Shown here in pieces: positions 1 through 7,180 of a DNA stretch of 17,168 nt. The DNA is taken from contig JAEDGW010000056.1 of NCBI GenBank assembly GCA_016297325.1, forward strand, positions 1-17,168, written 5' to 3'. A program made the position numbers and the translations under genes. Every line of letters starts with the position of its first letter. Position 1 is the first letter of the stretch. The notes under the pieces were generated by a model that saw nothing but the letters and a program-made list of their open reading frames with translations, made no database searches and was not told the DNA's origin. This DNA comes from Coprococcus sp. (GTDB lineage: Bacteria > Bacillota > Clostridia > Lachnospirales > Lachnospiraceae).

Positions 1-180
1 GAACGGACAGCAGGGATATGACAGTTATGGACAGATGAACGGACAGCAGGGATATGACAGTTATGGACAGATGAACGGACAGCAGGGATATAACGGCTAT
101 GGACAGGCGGATCAGCAGCAGAACTATAGCAGTTACGGACAGGCAGATCAGCAGCAGAACTATAGCAGCTACGGACAGAC
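1..180 (+). repeat. 36-bp in-frame tandem repeat, five units
   Basis: Units lie at 1-36, 37-72, 73-108, 109-144 and 145-180. The first two are identical at all 36 bases. Units four and five are nearly identical to each other and differ from the first pair in sequence but keep length and frame. The array encodes the YGQ-rich protein tail and probably continues to the left of the window. Confidence 0.9.
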
Positions 181-253
181 AGATCAGCACCAGAATAACC
201 CATATGCAACAGGTGGCAGCTCAGTAGACAATACAGACTCAGATAACAGATAA
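1..253 (+). CDS. 3' end of a gene for a protein with a Q/G/Y/N-rich repeat tail
   Basis: The reading frame is open from base 2 to the TAA at 251-253, so this is the C-terminal ~83 residues of a protein whose body lies outside the window. An internal ATG at 35 is only the methionine of a repeat unit. The tail is built of 12-residue units, first of the form MNGQQGYDSYGQ and then ADQQQNYSSYGQ. It ends in a short non-repeated T/G/S/D/N-rich segment. There are no membrane segments, cysteines or catalytic motifs in the visible part. Similar Gln/Gly/Tyr-rich tails occur on clostridial zinc-ribbon or membrane proteins of unknown role, but the domain that would identify this one is missing. No terminator separates it from pyk 47 bases downstream, so cotranscription is possible. 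Function unknown. Confidence 0.75.
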   Translation, partial: NGQQGYDSYGQMNGQQGYDSYGQMNGQQGYNGYGQADQQQNYSSYGQADQQQNYSSYGQTDQHQNNPYATGGSSVDNTDSDNR

Positions 254-300
254 GGCACACATTTAATTTTATAATATATAACACCAGGAGGATTATTTAC

Positions 301-2049
301 ATGAATAATATGAGAAAGACAAAAATCATATGTACACTCGGACCGGCAACAGACGATGACAACGTGCTCAGACAGCTCATGATAGAGGGAATGGATGTAG
401 CCAGGTTCAACTTTTCTCATGGGGATCATGCCCAGCACAGGAAGAATAAGGACAGAGTAGAAAAACTCAGGGAAGAACTCGGAATTCCTGTCGCAACACT
501 GTTAGATACAAAGGGACCGGAGATCAGAGTTGGCGACTTTAAAGAAGGAAAGGTGGAGCTTGTAGAGGGACAGACATTTACCCTTACTACAGAGGATGTC
601 ATAGGCGATCAGGCAAAGGTTTCCATAACATACAAGAATCTGGTAAATGATGTAAAGCCGGGCGATACTATACTGATAGATGATGGCCTTATAAATATGA
701 AGATAGAGAAGGTCACTTCCAAAGAGATCATCTGTAAAGTTGAGAATGGCGGCCCTGTATCCAACCACAAGGGTGTTAATGTGCCTAGGGTCAATCTTAC
801 CATGCCATATATAAGTGATGTCGACAGAGATGACATAATATTCGGTATAAAGAATGATTTTGATTTCATTGCTGCATCATTTGTAAGATCAGCGGATGAT
901 ATTCTTGAGATAAGAAAGATACTTGATGAATATGAGTGCGACAATATCAACATTATCGCAAAGATAGAGAATATGCAGGGCGTTGACAATATTGATGAGA
1001 TCATCAGAGTGTCAGACGGAATCATGGTTGCCAGAGGTGATATGGGAGTTGAGATACCACTTGAGGATGTGCCTATCATTCAGAAGATGATCATCAAGAA
1101 AGTTTACAATGCGGACAAGCAGGTCATAACAGCTACGCAGATGCTTGATTCCATGATGATACATCCTAGACCGACCAGAGCCGAGGCAACAGATGTTGCA
1201 AATGCTATATATGACGGAACCAGTGCCATCATGCTCTCAGGAGAGACGGCTGCAGGTAAATATCCTGTTGAAGCTCTTCACACAATGAAGACTATCGCAG
1301 AGAGAGCGGAGCGTGATATCGATTACAATAAGCGTTTCTTCAACAGAGATGCTGTTCAGAATCCTGATATAACAAGTGCTATCTCACATGCGACATGTAC
1401 TACAGCCATAGATCTTGCGGCAGCAGCTATCATCACTGTTACAAAGTCCGGTAAGACTGCAAGGATGTTGTCAAAGTACAGACCGAAGTGCCCGATCATA
1501 GGATGTACTCCTGTTGAGAAGGTTGCAAGACAGATCAACCTGTCATGGGGCGTTCAGCCGCTTCTTATAGGAGAGGAGAACAACACTGACGACCTCTTTG
1601 AGCACGCAGTTGACGCTGCCAAGAAACATGGATATGTCAAGGACGGTGAGGTAACTGTTATAACCGCAGGCGTCCCTCTTGGTGTTACCGGAACAACCAA
1701 CCTTATAAAGGTTCATGTGGTTGGACATATTCTTGTAAAGGGATACTCGATCAACGAGAAGAGTGCTACAGCTCCGCTCTGTGTATGCGAGACAGAGGAC
1801 GAGCTCATAGAGAATTACAAGGATGGAGATATCATAGTTATCAATGAGACCAGCAACAGGATCATGGATCAGTTAAAGACAGCATCAGCAATAGTCTGTG
1901 AGAAGAACGGTGGCAATTCACATGCCGCTATAGTCGGACTCAGCAGAGACATTCCTGTAATACTTGGAGCACAGAACGCCACCAAGATACTGAAATCAGG
2001 TGCTATCGTCACAGTAAATGGTGAGGATGGCGTGGTCATCTCAAACTAG
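301..2049 (+). CDS. pyk: Pyruvate kinase with C-terminal PEP-utiliser domain
   Basis: Pyruvate kinase converts phosphoenolpyruvate and ADP to pyruvate and ATP in the last step of glycolysis, in the cytoplasm. The 582-residue product starts with KTKIICTLGPA and the FNFSHG substrate-site motif (about residues 37-41). It carries the signature AKIEN with the active-site lysine at 221, then MVARGDMGVEIP and the TATQMLDSM and SGETAAGKYP motifs. Residues ~475-582 form the extra phosphohistidine-type domain of bacilli and clostridia, with the GGNSHAA motif and its histidine at 541. AGGAGG at 286-291 lies 9 bases before ATG 301, which favours this start over the ATG at 310. A TATAAT at 270-275 has no convincing -35 partner, so the promoter is uncertain. 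No terminator hairpin is visible after the TAG stop. Confidence 0.97.
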   Translation: MNNMRKTKIICTLGPATDDDNVLRQLMIEGMDVARFNFSHGDHAQHRKNKDRVEKLREELGIPVATLLDTKGPEIRVGDFKEGKVELVEGQTFTLTTEDVIGDQAKVSITYKNLVNDVKPGDTILIDDGLINMKIEKVTSKEIICKVENGGPVSNHKGVNVPRVNLTMPYISDVDRDDIIFGIKNDFDFIAASFVRSADDILEIRKILDEYECDNINIIAKIENMQGVDNIDEIIRVSDGIMVARGDMGVEIPLEDVPIIQKMIIKKVYNADKQVITATQMLDSMMIHPRPTRAEATDVANAIYDGTSAIMLSGETAAGKYPVEALHTMKTIAERAERDIDYNKRFFNRDAVQNPDITSAISHATCTTAIDLAAAAIITVTKSGKTARMLSKYRPKCPIIGCTPVEKVARQINLSWGVQPLLIGEENNTDDLFEHAVDAAKKHGYVKDGEVTVITAGVPLGVTGTTNLIKVHVVGHILVKGYSINEKSATAPLCVCETEDELIENYKDGDIIVINETSNRIMDQLKTASAIVCEKNGGNSHAAIVGLSRDIPVILGAQNATKILKSGAIVTVNGEDGVVISN

Positions 2050-2050
2050 A

Positions 2051-2067
2051 TGTAACAAATATTTAAC
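2051..2067 (+). promoter_or_regulatory. WalR-like direct repeat upstream of the hydrolase promoter
   Basis: TGTAAC-N5-TTTAAC matches the WalR (YycF) box pattern TGTWAH-N5-TGTWAH of Bacillus with one mismatch. It lies about 75-90 bases before the expected transcription start, a position compatible with activation. The sequence is AT-rich, so chance is possible. Confidence 0.3.
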
Positions 2068-2106
2068 AAAAACTAAATAGAAATGTATGAAAAAGAACCT
2101 CCCATG

Positions 2107-2135
2107 TTGACAAATGTAACTATTATTGCTATACT
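2107..2135 (+). promoter_or_regulatory. Sigma-A promoter for the NlpC/P60 gene
   Basis: TTGACA at 2107-2112 and TATACT at 2130-2135 are separated by 17 bases. This is a consensus -35 with a five-of-six -10 at ideal spacing. Start of transcription is expected near 2142, giving a leader of about 59 bases before the ATG at 2201. Confidence 0.85.
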
Positions 2136-2145
2136 ACAATAGATT

Positions 2146-2171
2146 TGTAACAAAAACGTAATAATTGTTAC
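2146..2171 (+). promoter_or_regulatory. TGTAAC repeats and inverted repeat just after the transcription start
   Basis: TGTAAC (2146-2151), five bases, then CGTAAT (2157-2162) again resembles a WalR box with one mismatch. The same stretch holds the 7-base inverted repeat GTAACAA (2147-2153) and TTGTTAC (2165-2171). It sits in the first 30 bases of the transcript, where bound protein or an RNA hairpin would reduce expression. This is a candidate operator only. Confidence 0.35.
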
Positions 2172-2200
2172 GCTGAGATCAAAGCATAGGAGGTTTTATA

Positions 2201-3670
2201 ATGTCTAAAGCAAAGACTATAAAGAAATCTATAGTTGTCGCTGCAGCAGCCGGAATGGTTATCACAACCGCATTTGGCAGTGTGAGTGCGAGTCAGATAT
2301 ATGACGATTCAACTGTGGGAATTTCATCTGCGTTTGACAGATATGCGAACACCCTTGCGGGCAATGATAAGAGCGTAAAGAGTGCAGGTGGCACTGCCAC
2401 TGCGACTGATGCACAGCGCGGAGATGGCGCAACTGACAAGAAGACAGATGGCAGCAGTAAGAGCCAGACAGATGCTAAGAAGGATGCAGGGAAGAATGTT
2501 GTAAAGTATCCTGATTTCAAGGACAAGTGTGTTGCAGTCACTGATGACTATGTCAACATAAGGGCTGGAGAAGGTACAGATACTGACGTGGTAGGTATCA
2601 TACAGAACAATGGCATAGCTACTGTTGTCAAGAAAGGCAAGGAGTGGACACAGATTACTTCTGGCGACTGTACTGGATACATAAGGAATGATCTTCTCTT
2701 ATACGGAGACGAGGCTGGCGCTTATGCAGAGAGTAACTGTGAGAAGAAAGCAACTGTCACTACAGAGACTCTGAATGTAAGAGCTGAGGCAGATGTGAAT
2801 TCAGACTGTATAACACAGGTTGGATCAGGCGAGTCATTCAGTATTCTTTCACAGGATGACAAGTGGGTACAGATAGCTCTTGATGACCAGACAAGCGGAT
2901 ATGTGAGTGCTGATTATGTGGAATATACATATGACTTTAATACAGCAAAGACCATGGAGCAGATACAGGCTGAGATTGAAGCAGAGCAGGCGGAGCAGCA
3001 GGCAGAAGAGGATCAGTCAGTAGATGACCAGGATACTGCAGATGATCAGACAGACTATGACACAGATGACAGTCAGGACGATTCAGATGATCAGGATTCA
3101 TATGATGACCAGAGTGCAGACGACAGTCAGTACACAGACGACAGCCAGTACACAGATGACGGTCAGTATACGGACGACAGCCAGGATACAGACGACAGCC
3201 AGGATACAGACGACAGTCAGTACACGGATGATAGTCAGAATACAGATGACAGCCAGGACAGCTCAGATGATCAGAGTGATAGCTCTGGAGATGTGGCTGC
3301 ACCAAGTGGACAGACAGGAGTTGATCTTGCCAATTACGCAACACAGTTTGTCGGCAATCCATATGTGTATGGCGGTTCAAGCCTTACAGATGGAGCAGAC
3401 TGCTCAGGATTTGTCATGGCTGTATATGCACAGTTTGGATATTCGCTTCCTCATTCAGCAGGAGCGCAGGCAGGATATGGTGTGAGAGTTGATACATCAA
3501 GTCTTGAACCTGGAGACATTCTGTTTTACGGAGATAGTTCTATAGAGCATTGTGCTATATATATTGGTGGTGGCATGATAGTTCATGCGAGCACAGAGGA
3601 GACCGGAATAAAGATCTCATCAGCGTTCTATAGAGATCCATATTGTGCTGTCAGAATACTTGGACAGTAG
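2201..3670 (+). CDS. Secreted SH3b-SH3b-NlpC/P60 cell-wall hydrolase
   Basis: Probable peptidoglycan endopeptidase acting outside the membrane. The 489-residue product has a signal peptide (residues 1-~30: lysine-rich start, hydrophobic core, SVSA-S cleavage site). A Ser/Thr/Lys/Gly-rich linker follows, then two bacterial SH3 domains (~109-170 and ~181-243, each with a VNIRA or LNVRA motif). After a Glu/Gln-rich segment (252-270) comes a very acidic repeat linker (268-364) and a C-terminal NlpC/P60 domain (~372-489). The catalytic Cys is 401 in ADCSGF, with His450 and His462 as likely partners. AGGAGG at 2188-2193 supports the start. Cysteines at 110, 157, 180 and 203 in the SH3 region are unusual for a secreted Firmicute protein. 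Order and domains fit clostridial daughter-cell-separation enzymes; exact substrate is not deducible. Confidence 0.93.
   Translation: MSKAKTIKKSIVVAAAAGMVITTAFGSVSASQIYDDSTVGISSAFDRYANTLAGNDKSVKSAGGTATATDAQRGDGATDKKTDGSSKSQTDAKKDAGKNVVKYPDFKDKCVAVTDDYVNIRAGEGTDTDVVGIIQNNGIATVVKKGKEWTQITSGDCTGYIRNDLLLYGDEAGAYAESNCEKKATVTTETLNVRAEADVNSDCITQVGSGESFSILSQDDKWVQIALDDQTSGYVSADYVEYTYDFNTAKTMEQIQAEIEAEQAEQQAEEDQSVDDQDTADDQTDYDTDDSQDDSDDQDSYDDQSADDSQYTDDSQYTDDGQYTDDSQDTDDSQDTDDSQYTDDSQNTDDSQDSSDDQSDSSGDVAAPSGQTGVDLANYATQFVGNPYVYGGSSLTDGADCSGFVMAVYAQFGYSLPHSAGAQAGYGVRVDTSSLEPGDILFYGDSSIEHCAIYIGGGMIVHASTEETGIKISSAFYRDPYCAVRILGQ
3119..3262 (+). repeat. 18-bp repeats encoding eight DDSQxT hexapeptides
   Basis: Eight in-frame units (protein residues 307-354) read DDSQYT, DDSQYT, DDGQYT, DDSQDT, DDSQDT, DDSQYT, DDSQNT and DDSQDS. 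They form the core of a longer acidic linker between the SH3 and NlpC/P60 domains. Third-position variation shows the units are not all recent copies. Confidence 0.92.
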
Positions 3671-3708
3671 ACAGAAGTTATTTGGTAGTGTATAATATCA
3701 GACATATA

Positions 3709-3744
3709 AAGAGCACACTTGCTTAGGTAGGTGCGCTCTTTTTT
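3709..3744 (+). terminator. Rho-independent terminator after the NlpC/P60 gene
   Basis: The 10-base arms at 3709-3718 and 3731-3740 pair at nine of ten positions (one A-C mismatch). They enclose a 12-base loop and run into six T residues at 3739-3744. Confidence 0.85.
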
Positions 3745-3818
3745 GTTCAAAATGGCGAAAACTTTGCGGAATGCACAAAAAAAGTAGACAATATGCACAT
3801 TAAAATGACTCAAATATA

Positions 3819-3846
3819 TTGAAAAAAAGTCGAGGTATGATATAAT
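3819..3846 (+). promoter_or_regulatory. Sigma-A promoter for hpf
   Basis: TTGAAA (3819-3824), a 16-base spacer and a perfect TATAAT (3841-3846) preceded by TG at 3838-3839, which makes an extended -10. Transcription would start near 3853, about 40 bases before the ATG at 3894. Confidence 0.8.
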
Positions 3847-3878
3847 AGATATATCAATTTGGATTTATTCCAAAAAAG

Positions 3879-3884
3879 AAGGAG
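3879..3884 (+). promoter_or_regulatory. Ribosome binding site that sets the hpf start
   Basis: AAGGAG ends 9 bases before ATG 3894. An in-frame TTG at 3885 touches this site and is too close to be used, so the shorter protein is preferred. Confidence 0.85.
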
Positions 3885-3893
3885 TTGGGCATC

Positions 3894-4421
3894 ATGAATT
3901 ACATAATCAGTGGTAAGAATATTGAAGTCACAGAAGGACTTAGAAGCGCAGTACAGGATAAGCTGTCCAAGCTTGAGAAGTATTTTGCTGACGATGCATC
4001 AGTACAGGTGACATTTAGTGTCGAGAAGGATAGACAGAAGATAGAAGTAACCATCCCTATGAAGGGACACATTATCAGAGCAGAGCAGGTTAGCGATGAT
4101 ATGTATGTTTCAATAGATCTCGTTGTAGAGGTTATAGAGAGACAGGTTACAAGACATCGTAAGAAACTGATCGACAAGGAACAGAACGCAGCATACCTCA
4201 GCAAGGCATTTGTTGATGAGGATGTTGAGGATGACGATGACATCAAGATCGTTAGAACAAAGAAGTTTGCTGTTAAGCCTATGTATCCAGAGGATGCATG
4301 TATCCAGATGGATCTGGTTGGTCATAACTTCTATGTTTTCAGAAACGCAGAGACAGATGAGGTCAATGTTGTATACAAGAGAAAGGGCAACACATACGGA
4401 CTCATCGAGCCAGAGTTCTAA
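3894..4421 (+). CDS. hpf: Long-form ribosome hibernation promoting factor
   Basis: HPF binds the 30S subunit in stationary phase and, in the long form, joins two 70S ribosomes into an inactive 100S dimer. The 175-residue product has the N-terminal S30AE/YfiA-type domain (residues 1-~100, starting MNYIISGKNIEVTEGLR and including the conserved YFADDASVQVTFSVEKDRQK-type strand). An acidic hinge follows (about 107-115, EDVEDDDD), then the C-terminal dimerisation domain (~116-175) with VRTKKFAVKPM, a DLVGHNFYVFRN segment and the VVYKRKGNTYGLIEP ending typical of the family. It is a single gene between its own promoter and terminator, as expected for a separately regulated growth-phase protein. The ATG at 3894 is chosen because of Shine-Dalgarno spacing. 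No odd features. Confidence 0.96.
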   Translation: MNYIISGKNIEVTEGLRSAVQDKLSKLEKYFADDASVQVTFSVEKDRQKIEVTIPMKGHIIRAEQVSDDMYVSIDLVVEVIERQVTRHRKKLIDKEQNAAYLSKAFVDEDVEDDDDIKIVRTKKFAVKPMYPEDACIQMDLVGHNFYVFRNAETDEVNVVYKRKGNTYGLIEPEF

Positions 4422-4481
4422 CATATGTATGGCAAAGGCACAGCAAAACTGTGACATATTATATATGAAACTATGAGATAT

Positions 4482-4515
4482 AAGGAGACTTTCCAATATA
4501 GAAGGTCTCCTTTTT
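4482..4515 (+). terminator. Rho-independent terminator after hpf
   Basis: A 12-base stem (4482-4493 with 4501-4512, one G-U pair) with a 7-base loop runs into five T residues at 4511-4515. Confidence 0.9.
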
Positions 4516-4517
4516 GC

Positions 4518-4546
4518 TTGATATAAGTAGAATAAGATGTTAGAAT
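4518..4546 (+). promoter_or_regulatory. Sigma-A promoter for secA-prfB
   Basis: TTGATA (4518-4523) and TAGAAT (4541-4546) are 17 bases apart, each five of six to consensus. The site lies directly behind the hpf terminator and about 40 bases before the secA start. Confidence 0.7.
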
Positions 4547-4584
4547 GTACCCTGAATAACGATAGCTAGGAGGCAATAACAACA

Positions 4585-7158
4585 ATGGGTTTGTTTGAAA
4601 AGATATTTGGAACGCATAGTGAGAAGGAGCTGAAGAAGATAGCTCCTATAGTTGATGCGATAGAGGCACTTGATGATAAGATGCAGGCGCTCTCAGATGA
4701 GGAACTGAAAGCTAAGACACAGGAATTTAAGGATAGAATTGCTGCTGGAGAGACTCTTGACGATATTCTTGTCGAGGCATTTGCGGTAGTCAGGGAGGCT
4801 GCTTATCGTGTGCTTGGAATGAAACACTACAGAGTACAGCTCATAGGTGGAATTGTTCTTCATCAGGGACGTATAGCAGAGATGAGAACTGGTGAAGGTA
4901 AGACCCTTGTATCAACACTTCCGGCTTATCTCAATGCCCTTGAAGGAAAGGGCGTACACGTAGTCACAGTAAACGACTACCTGGCAAAGCGTGATGCTGA
5001 GTGGATGGGACAGGTTCATGAGTTTCTGGGCCTGAAGGTCGGTATCATTCTCAACAGTTCAACAACAGACGAGAGAAGAGAGGCATATAACTGCGATATT
5101 ACATATGTAACCAACAACGAGCTCGGATTTGATTATCTGAGAGACAACATGGTCATATATAAGGAGAAGCTGGTTCTCCGTGGACTTCACTATTGTGTAA
5201 TAGATGAGGTTGACTCGGTACTCATAGATGAGGCGAGAACTCCTCTTATCATATCAGGCCAGAGCGGCAAATCAACAGAGCTTTACAAGATGTGTGATTA
5301 CCTTGCAAGACAGATGAAGCGCGGCGAAGGCGATGGCGAGATATCCAAGATGGATATGCTCATGAAGACTGCTATAGAGGAAGATGGAGATTTCCTTGTG
5401 AATGAGAAGGATAAGTACGTCATGCTCACTGCAAACGGTGTAAAGATGGTTGAGCAGTTCTTCCACATTGATAATCTTTCAGATCCTGAGAATATGGAGA
5501 TACAGCACAACATCATACTTGCACTCCGTGCGCATAATCTCATGTTCAGAGACAGAGACTACGTTGTTAAGGATGATGAGGTTCTTATCGTAGATGAGTT
5601 TACAGGACGTATCATGCCTGGAAGAAGATTCTCAGACGGCCTCCATCAGGCTATAGAGGCAAAGGAGAATGTAAAGGTCAAGAGAGAGAGCAAGACTCTT
5701 GCAACCATCACATTCCAGAACTTCTTCAATATGTTTGACAAGAAGGCAGGTATGACAGGTACTGCACAGACAGAGGAGGAAGAGTTCAGAGAGATCTACG
5801 GAATGGACGTAGTTGTCATTCCTACAAACAGACCAATACAGAGAATTGATCAGCCTGACTCTATCTTCAAGACAAGAAAAGAGAAGTTGAATGCAATAGT
5901 AGAACAGATAAATATCAGTTACAGAAAAGGACAGCCGGTTCTGGTCGGTACTATCAATATTGATGCGTCAGAGGAACTCAGTCATATGCTCACAAAGAGA
6001 AAGATCCCTCATAAGGTTCTGAATGCAAAGTTCCATGAGCTCGAGGCTGAGATAGTAGCAGATGCCGGACAGAAGAATGCGGTCACTATCGCAACTAACA
6101 TGGCAGGACGTGGTACCGATATCAAGCTTGGAGAAGGTGTTGCTGAACTTGGCGGACTCAGGATCATAGGAACAGAGAGACATGAGAGTAGACGAATTGA
6201 TAACCAGCTCCGTGGACGTTCAGGACGACAGGGAGATCCAGGAGAATCCAAATTCTACCTTTCACTGGAAGATGATCTGATGAGACTGTTCGGATCAGAG
6301 CGAGTTATGAGCGTATATGATGCTCTCAAGATCCCTGAGGGCGAGGAGATAGAGCACAAGACCATCTCTAACTTCGTTGAGAAGGCACAGAAGAAGATAG
6401 AGGGCAACAACTTTGCCATCAGAAAGAATCTTCTTGAATACGACAGAGTCAACAACGAACAGAGAGAGATCATATACAAGGAGCGTAGAAGAGTTCTTGA
6501 TGGTGAGAACATGCATGAGGTTATTCTCAAGATGATCAAGGATGATATCAACTCTGCAGTTGACCAGGTATGCTCACATGAGACATCTCCTGAGGATTGG
6601 AATCAGGCAGAGCTTGACGATATGATCAGAAACGTTATTCCATTTGAGAATCCTGTCCGGCTTACAGACGAGGAGATCAAGAAGACGGATATAGATGGAC
6701 TTAAGGAGAGACTGTACAATGATGCAGTTGAGCTCTATGCGGCAAAAGAGGAAGAACTCGGCGATCCTGACCAGATGAGAGAGATCGAGCGCGTTGTACT
6801 TCTCAAGTCTATAGATAGAAAGTGGACAGACCATATAGATGATATGGACAATCTGAGACAGGGAATAGGACTTCGTTCCCTTGGACAGAGAGATCCAGTT
6901 GTTGAATACAAATTTGCTGGATACGATATGTTCAACGATATGACAGCAGCTATCCGTGAAGAGACCGTTAAGGTTCTGTTCAGGATAAAGGTTGAGCAGA
7001 AGATCGAGCGTGAAGAGGTGAACAAGGTCACTGGTACAAACAAAGATGACACAGTGGCAAAGGGACCTATAAAGAAAGCAAAGAAGATAGGCAGAAATGA
7101 TCTGTGCCCATGCGGAAGCGGCAAGAAGTATAAGAATTGCTGCGGACGTGAGGCGTAG
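4585..7158 (+). CDS. secA: Protein translocase ATPase SecA
   Basis: SecA drives preproteins through the SecYEG channel using ATP and works at the cytoplasmic face of the membrane. The 857-residue length is normal for Firmicutes. Visible motifs in order: Walker A MRTGEGKT (lysine 106), the Walker B DEVD at 207-210 followed by SVLIDEARTPLIISG, the FTGRIMPGRRFSDG linker, MTGTAQTE, NMAGRGTDIKLG and QLRGRSGRQGDPGES of the second motor domain. The helical scaffold and wing region follow. The end is a zinc-binding SEC-C tail (836-857) with the cysteines 841, 843, 852 and 853 in a CxC...CC pattern that contacts SecB or ribosomes in other species. AGGAGG at 4568-4573 lies 11 bases before the ATG. prfB follows after 22 bases, so the two are cotranscribed. 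This is the general secretion route that the upstream NlpC/P60 protein would use. Confidence 0.98.
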   Translation: MGLFEKIFGTHSEKELKKIAPIVDAIEALDDKMQALSDEELKAKTQEFKDRIAAGETLDDILVEAFAVVREAAYRVLGMKHYRVQLIGGIVLHQGRIAEMRTGEGKTLVSTLPAYLNALEGKGVHVVTVNDYLAKRDAEWMGQVHEFLGLKVGIILNSSTTDERREAYNCDITYVTNNELGFDYLRDNMVIYKEKLVLRGLHYCVIDEVDSVLIDEARTPLIISGQSGKSTELYKMCDYLARQMKRGEGDGEISKMDMLMKTAIEEDGDFLVNEKDKYVMLTANGVKMVEQFFHIDNLSDPENMEIQHNIILALRAHNLMFRDRDYVVKDDEVLIVDEFTGRIMPGRRFSDGLHQAIEAKENVKVKRESKTLATITFQNFFNMFDKKAGMTGTAQTEEEEFREIYGMDVVVIPTNRPIQRIDQPDSIFKTRKEKLNAIVEQINISYRKGQPVLVGTINIDASEELSHMLTKRKIPHKVLNAKFHELEAEIVADAGQKNAVTIATNMAGRGTDIKLGEGVAELGGLRIIGTERHESRRIDNQLRGRSGRQGDPGESKFYLSLEDDLMRLFGSERVMSVYDALKIPEGEEIEHKTISNFVEKAQKKIEGNNFAIRKNLLEYDRVNNEQREIIYKERRRVLDGENMHEVILKMIKDDINSAVDQVCSHETSPEDWNQAELDDMIRNVIPFENPVRLTDEEIKKTDIDGLKERLYNDAVELYAAKEEELGDPDQMREIERVVLLKSIDRKWTDHIDDMDNLRQGIGLRSLGQRDPVVEYKFAGYDMFNDMTAAIREETVKVLFRIKVEQKIEREEVNKVTGTNKDDTVAKGPIKKAKKIGRNDLCPCGSGKKYKNCCGREA

Positions 7159-7168
7159 AACCATATAC

Positions 7169-7173
7169 AGGAG
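7169..7173 (+). promoter_or_regulatory. Ribosome binding site for the GTG start of prfB
   Basis: AGGAG lies 7 bases before GTG 7181. The only nearby in-frame ATG (7211) has no such site, so the GTG is the likely start. Confidence 0.75.
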
Positions 7174-7180
7174 AAACTGA

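Noticed and set aside
1..180. CRISPR-like array
   Set aside because: The repeats are direct and adjacent with no spacers, and they keep the reading frame of a protein.
3024..3485. Long open frames on both strands across the NlpC/P60 repeats
   Set aside because: They are by-products of the 18-bp repeat composition and have no ribosome sites or motifs.
3885..3893. TTG start adding three residues to HPF
   Set aside because: The TTG touches the AAGGAG site; ATG 3894 has ideal 9-base spacing and the usual family N-terminus.
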